A stretch of 10,443 nt of DNA from contig JAICKM010000187.1 of the NCBI GenBank assembly GCA_025927935.1, positions 1-10,443 of the forward strand, given 5' to 3'. The notes beneath the pieces are model-generated. The model worked only from the letters and a program-made list of their open reading frames with translations. It made no database searches and was not told where the DNA came from. A program made the translations under genes and the position numbers. This stretch comes from Chloroflexia bacterium. GTDB taxonomy: Bacteria > Chloroflexota > Chloroflexia > QHBQ01 > JADMIH01. Of this stretch, positions 1 to 5,659 are shown in pieces (the first letter of the stretch is position 1; each line of letters begins with the position of its first letter).

Positions 1-1
1 A

Positions 2-508
2 TACGCCGTGCGGCTGGCCGAGGCCGCGGGCCTCAGCGAGCGTGACATCACCAATGTGCGCGTCGCCGGGCTGCTACACGACATCGGCAAGATCAATATC
101 CCCACCGGCATCCTGCACAAGCCCGGCAAGCTGACCGGCGCCGAGTGGGAACTGATGCGCCGCCACCCGCTGGAGGGCCGCAACATCTTGCTGCCCATCC
201 GCGACTTCGCCCAGGTCTGGCCGATGGTGATGTCGCACCACGAGAACTGGGACGGCAGCGGCTACCCGCAGGGCCTGCGCGGCGAGGCCATCCCGGTCGG
301 CGCGCGCATCGTGCATATCGCCGACACCTACGAAGTCATGACCATGGCCGGGCGATCCTATACCCGCGCCCCGAAAACGCCACAGGAGGCCCTGGTGGAA
401 CTGGAACGTCACGCCGGCACGATGTACGATCCGCAACTGGTCGATCTCTTCGTGCATCAGGTCATCGCGCCGCAACTAGCCCGCCCCGTGGGACGCACCG
501 GCACATGA
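2..508 (+). CDS. HD-GYP domain c-di-GMP phosphodiesterase, C-terminal part (5' end outside window)
   Basis: This is the end of an HD-GYP protein, the family that hydrolyses cyclic di-GMP in the cytoplasm. The reading frame is open from base 2, so the true start and any N-terminal sensor domain lie upstream. Visible motifs in order are LLHDIGK (the HD pair at 77-82), the RRHP helix, [12 protein letters not shown] (paired histidines at 236-241, GYP triad at 260-268), and a HIADTYEVM helix carrying the last metal-binding aspartate. The C-terminal helices end in [13 protein letters not shown], as in complete family members. All active-site motifs within the window are intact, so this is probably a working enzyme and not a degenerate sensor. 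The first metal ligand of the domain would be upstream. The stop codon overlaps the ATG of the next small gene (ATGA at 505-508), which suggests translational coupling. Confidence 0.93.
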   Translation, partial: YAVRLAEAAGLSERDITNVRVAGLLHDIGKINIPTGILHKPGKLTGAEWELMRRHPLEGRNILLPIRDFAQVWPMVMSHHENWDGSGYPQGLRGEAIPVGARIVHIADTYEVMTMAGRSYTRAPKTPQEALVELERHAGTMYDPQLVDLFVHQVIAPQLARPVGRTGT

Positions 509-645
509 CCCCGCCCCCCACCCCGCACGACAACCCGCGCACCCGCCTCTGGACCGGCCTCTTCGTCGCCCTGATGATCGCCGCCTGCCTGATCGCCGGG
601 ATCGCCACCGCGCTCTACATCTCTCTCGGCACCTGGACCCCCTGA
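505..645 (+). CDS. Small single-span membrane protein, 46 aa
   Basis: The frame starts at an ATG overlapping the stop of the HD-GYP gene and encodes about 46 residues. It has a short polar, Pro-rich N-terminus ([16 protein letters not shown]), one strongly hydrophobic segment of about 25 residues (about 16-41, [20 protein letters not shown]) and a very short tail ending in TWTP. The ATGA overlap is typical of coupled translation in an operon and is the main support beyond composition. Positive charges before the helix suggest the N-terminus is cytoplasmic. No family is recognised. It could be a partner of the phosphodiesterase, or a small unrelated membrane protein. Its own ribosome binding site is not evident, consistent with coupling. 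Confidence 0.6.
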   Translation: MTPPPTPHDNPRTRLWTGLFVALMIAACLIAGIATALYISLGTWTP

Positions 646-671
646 CGCGACACCGGAAAGGATACTGGTTC

Positions 672-947
672 GTGGATCACCCCACCCGGCGCCTCGATGA
701 TGCGGACAAGGATCTTAGCCACGCCTGCCTCCGCTGCGGGACGCCCATGATCAGCGGAAGAGTTGTAGCACCTGCCACGACGCCCCAATTAGAAGTGCGC
801 GTCGCCCTGGAACCTGCCGTCTTGCGGATTCCCTATGCCACCGCGAAATGCGAAGCCTTCGTCTGCCTCGAATGTGGATATGTCGAGCTATGTACGCCCA
901 ACGCACCTAAATTGAAAGAGCTACCCCTTCGCGAACTGGAAGATTAA
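672..947 (+). CDS. Zinc-ribbon protein, 91 aa
   Basis: This 91-residue protein has two CxxC knuckles, CLRCG (Cys19/Cys22) and CLECG (Cys65/Cys68), the arrangement of a zinc ribbon. Two further cysteines (Cys60, Cys74) flank the second knuckle. The segment between them (about 26-60) is mostly beta-like and hydrophobic. The start is a GTG at 672 preceded by AAAGGA at 657-662, nine bases away. The previous stop is 26 bases upstream, so the gene may belong to the same transcript as the HD-GYP gene. Its codons are somewhat less GC-biased than the neighbours (for example TTAGCC, GTAGCA, AATTAGAAG). The fold suggests metal binding and perhaps nucleic-acid or protein contact, but no specific function can be read. 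Confidence 0.72.
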   Translation: MDHPTRRLDDADKDLSHACLRCGTPMISGRVVAPATTPQLEVRVALEPAVLRIPYATAKCEAFVCLECGYVELCTPNAPKLKELPLRELED

Positions 948-979
948 CACGACGCCCATACCCGCCAAGCCTTGTCACT

Positions 980-1041
980 CTTCGCTCCGCTCAGAGTCTC
1001 GTTGCGTCGGAGTACGAGACGAGATGCTTCGCTCCGCTCAG
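980..1041. repeat. Repeat element: two CTTCGCTCCGCTCAG copies flanking a hairpin
   Basis: The 15-base word CTTCGCTCCGCTCAG occurs at 980-994 and again at 1027-1041 in direct orientation. Between them lies a 7-bp inverted repeat, GTCTCGT (996-1002) and ACGAGAC (1014-1020), with an 11-base loop. The region is non-coding and lies between convergent genes. Short GC-rich words of this kind are typical of dispersed intergenic repeats in many environmental genomes, but genome-wide copies cannot be seen from one window. Confidence 0.65.
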
Positions 1042-1077
1042 CATGACACCGGGTAACAGCAGCTGGACATGCCGAAG

Positions 1078-1119
1078 GGGCGGGACCGCAGCCGGACCGG
1101 CTGGGATTCCCGCCCTTTT
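1078..1119 (+). terminator. Intrinsic terminator between convergent genes
   Basis: GGGCGGGA (1078-1085) pairs perfectly with TCCCGCCC (1108-1115) and is followed by TTTT (1116-1119). A nested stem, AGCCG/CGGCT (1090-1094 with 1098-1102), fills the loop. On the - strand the same stem is followed by CTTCGG, not a T tract, so it should act best for the + strand genes. It may still form on RNA from the gene ending at 1135. Confidence 0.7.
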
Positions 1120-1134
1120 CGCTGGTTATGCAGG

Positions 1135-2739
1135 TTACGACGCCTGGCGCAGGGGCGATTCGGTGGCCTTGCGGGCCGCCCGGCGTGGGGCTGCCGCGTC
1201 GACTGTTGCCTTTACATCGCGGTCCACGATGGTGGGCGCGGGCAGATCGTCGCCAAACATCGAGGTCTGGCGCAGTTGATCGGGGCGTGCCGCGGCGGCG
1301 ATCTTGCGCGGCGCAGCGGGCGCCGGGGCCGGCGCCGCGGCCGCCGGCTTCTTGCGCGCAACGGCGGGCGGCACGCCGACGGGCGTAGGCTCCAGCGCAC
1401 TCGCCTGTTTGCGCGGGCGGGCCGGGGCCGTGCGCGGCTTTTCCGGCGCGGACGGCACGGGCGCCACATCGGCTACCGGCGCAGGCACGATTTCCGCCAC
1501 CGGCGGGACCTTGCGGGACCGGGACAGCTTCGGCGCTTCCGCTGCGGGCGCCGTCACCGGCGCGGGCGGCACAGAAATCGGCGCAGGGGTGAGCACCTCC
1601 GCCACCGGAGCTGCGGCCTTCCGCGTCCGGGTCGCCTTCGGCGCAACCGTCGCCACAGGGGCGGGCGGCACGGCGGCCTCCGGCGCGTCGATGGCCGGAA
1701 CCTCGGCTACAGCCGCCTTCGGCTTGCGCGCCCGCTTGGGGGCTTCCGCGACAGGCGGCTCAGCCACGTGAGCGGCCTTGAGGGTGGCCTGCGGCACGTT
1801 ACCGACCGACGCATCGGCTACCGGAGCCGATGCCTTGCGGACCGGCTTGGGCGCTTCCACCGCAGGTTCAACAGCGAGCGCAGCGGTCTTGCGTGGCCGA
1901 GCAGGCTTCGGCGCTTCCACCGCAGGCGCTTCGGCCACCGGGGCAGGGGCTTTCCGGACGGACTTCGGTGCTTCCAAGGCAGGCGTTTCGGCCACTGGAG
2001 CAGGGGCTTTCCGGGCCGGCTTTGGTGCTTCCACCGCAGACGCTTCGGCCACTGACGCAGATGCTTTCCGGGTCGGCTTGACTGCTTCGACGGCAGGCGC
2101 TTCGGCCACCGGGGCGGCGGGTTTCTGCTTGGACTTTGGGGCTTCCACGGCGGGCGCCGCGGCTACCGGCGCCGCTTTGCGTGTCCGGGCGGGCTTGGGC
2201 GCTTCCACCGCAGGTTCTACCATAGCAGCCGGCGCAACCGCAGGCGCTTCCACAGTAGGCGCTTCAGCGACCGGCGCGACGGGTTTGCGGACGCGCGGTG
2301 CAGCCGACTTCTCCTCCGCGATGGAGACGACCGGCGCGGGCGGCGCGACCACCACGGGTTCGGTGGGGGCCACGGGCGCGGCAACAGTTTCAACCAGCGG
2401 CACGGGCGGCTTGGGGGCCACGGAGACCGCCGTCGCCTGGCGGCGCCGCCCACCGCGCGGCTCTTCCCCGACGGATACCGGTACCAGCGGCGCCACGTTC
2501 TCGTCTTTGTGCGCCGCTAGCGCCGCCATCACGTCGTCCTCGCAACCCACCTGGAAATAATGGGGCCGGACATAGTGTACGGGCCGCACCGTCAAGTGGG
2601 GGTGCTGGATATCGAGGCCGGCGCTAACCAGACATTGATCCGGCGCAAAGCCAAAGCGGTCCTGAAAGCGATCGATCGCTTCGTCGATCTTCTCCTGGAC
2701 GCTCTTCTTTGGCGAGTCATCATACCAAACCAGGTACAT
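1135..2739 (-). CDS. Protein with small N-terminal domain, long Ala/Pro/Val/Lys repeat region and QTSMF motif, 534 aa
   Basis: The first 75 or so residues (MYLVWYDDSPKKSVQEKIDE onward) look like a compact alpha/beta domain with an amphipathic helix and a histidine-rich strand pair (HPHLTVRPVHYVRPHYF). I do not recognise the family. From about residue 95 to 480 the protein is low-complexity Ala/Pro/Val/Lys/Arg, dominated by a 19-20 residue unit of the type APVAEAPAVEAPKPARKA. This part should be disordered and basic. Near the end, RQTSMFGDD (Q491 to F495) fits the Q-x-x-[LM]-F pattern of sliding-clamp-binding peptides, comparable to QADMF of E. coli DnaE. The ATG at 2739 is preceded by CAGGGAG with eight bases of spacing. 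The gene follows the FtsK-like operon on the same strand after a 105-bp gap and may have a weak promoter of its own. The basic repeats could bind DNA non-specifically, or simply act as a tether. Confidence 0.85.
   Translation of the reverse strand: MYLVWYDDSPKKSVQEKIDEAIDRFQDRFGFAPDQCLVSAGLDIQHPHLTVRPVHYVRPHYFQVGCEDDVMAALAAHKDENVAPLVPVSVGEEPRGGRRRQATAVSVAPKPPVPLVETVAAPVAPTEPVVVAPPAPVVSIAEEKSAAPRVRKPVAPVAEAPTVEAPAVAPAAMVEPAVEAPKPARTRKAAPVAAAPAVEAPKSKQKPAAPVAEAPAVEAVKPTRKASASVAEASAVEAPKPARKAPAPVAETPALEAPKSVRKAPAPVAEAPAVEAPKPARPRKTAALAVEPAVEAPKPVRKASAPVADASVGNVPQATLKAAHVAEPPVAEAPKRARKPKAAVAEVPAIDAPEAAVPPAPVATVAPKATRTRKAAAPVAEVLTPAPISVPPAPVTAPAAEAPKLSRSRKVPPVAEIVPAPVADVAPVPSAPEKPRTAPARPRKQASALEPTPVGVPPAVARKKPAAAAPAPAPAAPRKIAAAARPDQLRQTSMFGDDLPAPTIVDRDVKATVDAAAPRRAARKATESPLRQAS
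1853..2260 (-). repeat. In-gene tandem repeat, 57/60-bp period
   Basis: On the + strand the word GCTTCCA or a close variant recurs at 1853, 1913, 1970, 2027, 2084, 2141 and 2201. The spacings are 60, 57, 57, 57, 57 and 60 bases. The unit encodes 19 or 20 residues (EAPKP-R-KA-APVAEAPAV) and keeps the reading frame. Copies differ at many third positions but the protein pattern is kept. The flanking sequence continues with more degenerate copies. Confidence 0.85.
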
Positions 2740-2812
2740 CTCTCATTCTCCCTGATTACTCACTAAACGCTGTTCTGACCTGGGATCGTCACAACTTCAC
2801 AATTCTCTCGGC

Positions 2813-2818
2813 ATTATA
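2813..2818 (-). promoter_or_regulatory. Possible -10 element for the repeat-protein gene
   Basis: A perfect TATAAT lies on the - strand about 75 bases upstream of the ATG at 2739, in the AT-richer gap between two genes. No good -35 hexamer sits at 16-18 bases, so this is a weak call. If real, the repeat protein can be made independently of the upstream operon. Confidence 0.35.
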
Positions 2819-2844
2819 CAGGCACGCCGGTTTATACGCATGGA

Positions 2845-3093
2845 TCAGGCGGCGCGGATTGCCGCCAGGTGCCAGGTATTGGCCCGCAGATCCTGGTAGA
2901 TGTCATATCGGCGCCCGTCCTGGCAGCGCACACGCCAGTATTGCCGGTCCGCGGGCCGCCAGGGCAGTCCGGCATCGGCCCACCGGCGCTCGACCAGATA
3001 GATCGCGTGGGTCATGCCGCGCCACTGGAAGGTGCGTGGCTGATAGTTATAGCGCAGTTCGAGCAAGGCGATCGGTTCGTCAATCCGATACAT
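2845..3093 (-). CDS. Small WRG/YWRV-motif protein, 82 aa (DUF6504-like?)
   Basis: The 82-residue protein starts MYRIDEPIALLELRYNYQPR and continues with FQWRG, a THAIYLVERRW strand, RQYWRVRCQDGRRYDIYQD and a final tryptophan-containing strand. The layout is that of a small all-beta domain in which a WRG turn and a YWRV strand are the key motifs. It resembles the DUF6504 type of small protein from GC-rich bacteria, but I hold that assignment loosely. I chose the ATG at 3093 because AGGGAGGA lies just upstream; a longer open frame extends to 3210 but lacks such a site and would overlap the preceding gene. It begins 32 bases after the membrane-protein stop, so it is probably the third gene of the operon under the promoter at 5082-5110. 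A hairpin (GGCGGC/GCCGCC) overlaps its last codons. Confidence 0.75.
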   Translation of the reverse strand: MYRIDEPIALLELRYNYQPRTFQWRGMTHAIYLVERRWADAGLPWRPADRQYWRVRCQDGRRYDIYQDLRANTWHLAAIRAA

Positions 3094-3125
3094 GGCGTCC
3101 TCCCTGGCGCGCGACCGATGCGTGC

Positions 3126-3680
3126 TTAATGGCCCAGGATGCGCGGGCGGCCCGAGCCGCGCGAGGCCGAGTCCTCCCACGCGGTATACGGCTCGGTGGG
3201 CGCGTCCCACCCGGCGTCATCCATCTCGTAGGCGTCATCCCCCATCCACGGCTCCGGCTCCGGGGTCCAGCTTGCCGCGGGCGCGTAGTCGTAAGCCGGC
3301 TGGGCATGGTCCACGAAGGTGCGCTGCGGGGCGGCGGGCCGGGCGGGCGCCGGCTGATAGGCCGGACCGGCGGGCAGCCGGCGGGCCGGGCCGCGTTCCG
3401 GGTAAAGAGGCGCAAAGCTCGCGTAGGGCGCGGGTTCCGCGTTCAGAATCACGCGCGGCGGCCCGGCCTGGTAATACGTAGTCTCCACGGGGCGGTCCGG
3501 TTCGCGACGATTGCCGCGTAGCAGCAACAGCACCACGATCCCGCACATGGGCAGCGAGGCCAGGATGCCGAACACCACGCCCGCGATCATCGCCCAGGTC
3601 TCGGGAGCCAACCGGTATGCCACCCAGATAGCCAGCACCGACACAAACAGCATAGCCATCAAGGCCAGGAATTTCTTCAT
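3126..3680 (-). CDS. Two-span membrane protein with Pro/Ala/Tyr-rich tail, 184 aa
   Basis: Two hydrophobic segments (about residues 4-24 and 29-54) form a membrane hairpin. A basic stretch (RGNRREPDR) follows, then a tail of about 125 residues rich in Pro, Ala, Tyr and acidic residues that is likely disordered. By the positive-inside rule both ends would be cytoplasmic. The ATG at 3680 has GGGAG eight bases upstream, and that ribosome binding site overlaps the stop of the FtsK-like gene, leaving only 12 bases between the genes, so the two are almost certainly co-translated. No family is recognised. Full-length FtsK has membrane helices, a Pro-rich linker and then the motor. Here a short version of the first two parts sits next to a motor lacking them, so this protein may be its membrane anchor; that is inference. 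Confidence 0.8.
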   Translation of the reverse strand: MKKFLALMAMLFVSVLAIWVAYRLAPETWAMIAGVVFGILASLPMCGIVVLLLLRGNRREPDRPVETTYYQAGPPRVILNAEPAPYASFAPLYPERGPARRLPAGPAYQPAPARPAAPQRTFVDHAQPAYDYAPAASWTPEPEPWMGDDAYEMDDAGWDAPTEPYTAWEDSASRGSGRPRILGH

Positions 3681-3692
3681 TGTGTTTTCTCC

Positions 3693-4865
3693 CTAAGATC
3701 CGGACTTGAGCAGGCGGATCGGACCCCGTTGGGCCTTCCAGAGGCCACGGCGCGCGGCGGCATCCTCTTCGTTGATAGCGCCCGCACGCCGCGCGGCACG
3801 GGGTTGGCCGCTGCCCACCCGCTCCTGGGCGCACTCGTGCAGCAGGGCCACGGTGCGGCCCACTTCGGCGCCGGTGGCGAACGCGGCTTGCAGCCGGATG
3901 ACCTCGCCGCCGAGCACGGCCAGGAAGTCGCCCTTGCCCAGCAGCCCTTCAGCCCCGGTGCCGCGCACCCCGGCGGCGGCCGTCGCGGCCCCGGCGCTGG
4001 TCACCCGACCCACCACCCGCGCGCCCCACTCCAGCAGGTCGCCCAGCGTCGGGTCATTGGTGCTCGCCACCAGTTCCACGCCCAGATCGCGGCCCCCGGC
4101 GACGGTCTTGATCGCCGCTTCCATCTCGGCGGCGTCGCGGCCCGCCAGCAGGGCTTCGAGGCCGTCGATCAGTACGACCAGGTGGGCGCCCTCAATCGGA
4201 CGGCCCTGCTGGGCCAGTTCGGCCCGGCTCTCTACCAGGCGGGCGGCCCAGCGCAGGCGCAGCCGCGCCTCCAACAGGTCGCGGATCGGCTCACCGATCA
4301 GGTGGGGCAGGCGCTCCATATCGCTCCAGGTGCCGGTGCGCAGGCCACGCCGCGCCGGCCCGCTGAGGTCGATCAGCAGGAAGCGCAGCGTATCCGGGCC
4401 GTTGTGCAGCGCCAGGGACAGGGCCATGGAGCGCAGCAGCGCCGACTTCCCCGCGCCCGCGTCGCCGCTGACCAGGGTTGGGCCGACCTCCGGCGCGTCG
4501 AGCCGCAAAAGCAAGGGCGAACCCCCCACATCGCTGCCCAGGGTGGCCGTGCAGGGCGGCGCAATCTCGGCCACGCTGCGGGCCAGGGGCAACAGCCGCA
4601 CAGGCACCGGATCGGGGCGGGGCACCTCCAGGGTGGGCCGGCCGTGCTCGGCATCCGGCGCGAGCCGCACCGCTTCGACTCCCAGCCGCTCGGCCAGGTC
4701 GGGTAAGGCGGGCGTCAGCGCCGCCAGGCGCAGGCCCGGCGCCAGTTCCAGCAGGAAGTGGATCAGGCGCGGCGAGAGGGTGCCGCCGGCCACCCGCGCC
4801 GGGATGCCGTGCGCGGCCAGCACGTCCTCGACCGTATTGGCCTGCTGTTCAAGATATCGGTCCAT
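3693..4865 (-). CDS. FtsK/SpoIIIE-type P-loop DNA-translocase ATPase without membrane domain, 390 aa
   Basis: The protein matches the motor part of FtsK/SpoIIIE. Walker A is GDAGAGKS (134-141), in the usual context before SALLRSMALSL. Next comes the FtsK-like block ending in ERLPHLIGEPIRDLLEARLR, with an LRW helix. The Walker B strand is LVVLIDG (D234), followed by GRDLGVELVASTND in the place of the family's LATQ block, and GAEGLLGKGDFLAVL (the LLGKGD turn) near the C-terminal end of the motor. About 110 residues precede Walker A, resembling the alpha subdomain. Missing are the N-terminal membrane helices and the gamma winged helix that reads polarity sequences. FtsK proteins are usually 700 residues or more. 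The ATG at 4865 has GGAG eight bases upstream, and an in-frame stop (TAA) lies just before it. It is the first gene behind a strong promoter with a LexA-like palindrome, and is followed closely by a membrane protein. Confidence 0.85.
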   Translation of the reverse strand: MDRYLEQQANTVEDVLAAHGIPARVAGGTLSPRLIHFLLELAPGLRLAALTPALPDLAERLGVEAVRLAPDAEHGRPTLEVPRPDPVPVRLLPLARSVAEIAPPCTATLGSDVGGSPLLLRLDAPEVGPTLVSGDAGAGKSALLRSMALSLALHNGPDTLRFLLIDLSGPARRGLRTGTWSDMERLPHLIGEPIRDLLEARLRLRWAARLVESRAELAQQGRPIEGAHLVVLIDGLEALLAGRDAAEMEAAIKTVAGGRDLGVELVASTNDPTLGDLLEWGARVVGRVTSAGAATAAAGVRGTGAEGLLGKGDFLAVLGGEVIRLQAAFATGAEVGRTVALLHECAQERVGSGQPRAARRAGAINEEDAAARRGLWKAQRGPIRLLKSGS

Positions 4866-5075
4866 CGCGCAAACTCCAACTACTTACAACTAACTTTAGC
4901 GTTCTTCATTCCACTGGCAACTACCCGGCTCCAGCAAGCCGGCACGCGCAACAACACTCCAACATTGGGCCACCAGGTCGCGGAGGCGGGGGTGCCTCAG
5001 GGGCGGGCGGGGTGGCGCTTCTGTGCGGTACGCCGATCAAGGGGATGCCAAATCAAGGTAGAACACTAGTTCTAC
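4866..5075 (-). promoter_or_regulatory. Untranslated leader of the FtsK-like operon, about 210 nt
   Basis: Between the predicted start of transcription and the ATG at 4865 there is a leader of about 210 bases without a convincing gene. It holds a 6-bp hairpin (CCGGCT 4925-4930 with AGCCGG 4937-4942), a 14-codon Cys-rich ORF (4921-4965) and a G-run cluster on the opposite strand (4988-5012). I see no known riboswitch motif and no T-rich terminator. Confidence 0.45.
5058..5075. promoter_or_regulatory. LexA/SOS-type operator palindrome
   Basis: Read on the - strand, GTAGAAC-TAGT-GTTCTAC is an inverted repeat with perfect 7-bp arms. Its core GAAC-N4-GTTC (5061-5072) is the Din-box pattern bound by LexA in Firmicutes and Actinobacteria. 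It covers about +1 to +18 relative to the predicted start site at about 5075, a position suited to repression. Another dimeric repressor with a similar half-site is possible. Confidence 0.72.
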
Positions 5076-5081
5076 TCACTA

Positions 5082-5110
5082 ATTATACCGAACAAGCGTG
5101 CGGATGTCAA
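5082..5110 (-). promoter_or_regulatory. Consensus sigma70 promoter of the FtsK-like operon
   Basis: TTGACA (5105-5110) and TATAAT (5082-5087) are both perfect consensus hexamers, separated by exactly 17 bases on the - strand. Initiation is expected near 5075. So strong a promoter would be expected to need repression, in line with the adjacent palindrome. Confidence 0.88.
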
Positions 5111-5147
5111 TACCTTTTGTGCCTGGATCAGGGTGGGGCAAGAGGGG

Positions 5148-5176
5148 GAAAGCAAACGGGCTGCGCCCCTGCTTTC
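5148..5176 (-). other. Hairpin downstream of the SnoaL-like gene
   Basis: GAAAGCA and TGCTTTC pair perfectly over 7 bp (5148-5154 with 5170-5176), with an inner GGG/CCC stem. It lies about 35 bases past the stop of the serine operon's last gene and upstream of the next promoter. No clean T tract follows on either strand, so it may be a weak terminator or a 3' stabilising stem. Confidence 0.45.
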
Positions 5177-5211
5177 GCGGGTAGCGCGGCCACTCAGGAG
5201 GAATGATCACA

Positions 5212-5607
5212 TCAGATGAAGGCGCCGCGCAACTGGCGGAAGAGGGCATCGGTCTCGAAATAGAGGCGCGCGCCCGTGATTTGGTCGCCGGCCAGGTCGT
5301 AGACCACGCAGAGCGGCACGGAAATCATGCGGCCCGTCGGCTCGATGCCGGCAAAGTTGCCGATATGCTTGCCGATAAAATCAGCCTCCAGCACAGCGTG
5401 ATCCTCGGCGTAAATCAGGTTCCGGGTCTGCGCCCGCGCGTCGAAGGCTTCCTGGTAGAAGTGGCGCAGCAGTTGCCGCACGCCGTCGCGGCCCACCGCC
5501 TCGTAGCCGGTGCCCATCACGCGGTAAACCGCGTCCGTAGCGACACGGCTCATATCGTCCTGTTGCAGGTAGGCGGTCATGGTCGCCCGCGTACTCTCCA
5601 CCGACAT
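5212..5607 (-). CDS. SnoaL-like (ester cyclase type) small alpha+beta barrel protein, 131 aa
   Basis: The sequence has the layout of the SnoaL-like branch of the NTF2-like fold: an N-terminal helix, a GRDGVRQLLRHFYQEAFDAR helix, strands around the segment from NLIYAEDHAVLEADFIGKH onward, a PTGRMISVPLCVVYDL strand pair, then GDQITGARLYFETDALFRQL. Members include polyketide cyclases and many proteins with unknown small-molecule substrates, so no reaction is assigned. I chose the ATG at 5607 because GGGAGGGAG lies just upstream; the longer open frame to 5730 overlaps the aminotransferase gene. It starts 52 bases after the aminotransferase stop and is probably the last gene of the serine operon transcript, although a metabolic link is not obvious. 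Confidence 0.8.
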   Translation of the reverse strand: MSVESTRATMTAYLQQDDMSRVATDAVYRVMGTGYEAVGRDGVRQLLRHFYQEAFDARAQTRNLIYAEDHAVLEADFIGKHIGNFAGIEPTGRMISVPLCVVYDLAGDQITGARLYFETDALFRQLRGAFI

Positions 5608-5659
5608 GGCACACTCCCTCCCGCGTTTAGCAAGTGCGGCAGGCCCCGCCAACCCGGCG

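Noticed and set aside
145..504. Upstream part of the open frame that ends at 645
   Set aside because: It overlaps the HD-GYP gene out of frame and is Arg/Gly/Pro-rich; only the part from the ATG at 505 is supported.
1069..2055. + strand open frame of 328 codons, Arg/Gly/His-rich
   Set aside because: It mirrors the repetitive Ala/Pro/Lys gene on the - strand; its pattern follows from the 57-bp repeat and it lacks a ribosome binding site.
1778..2560. + strand open frame rich in Gly/Ala/Ser/Thr (GAST repeats)
   Set aside because: Again the antisense reading of the repeat array. The - strand frame has a proper ATG with a ribosome binding site and a non-repetitive N-terminal domain.
2769..2785. 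Possible second LexA-like site (GAAC then GTTT on the - strand)
   Set aside because: The half-sites are three, not four, bases apart and the second is GTTT, so it does not match GAAC-N4-GTTC.
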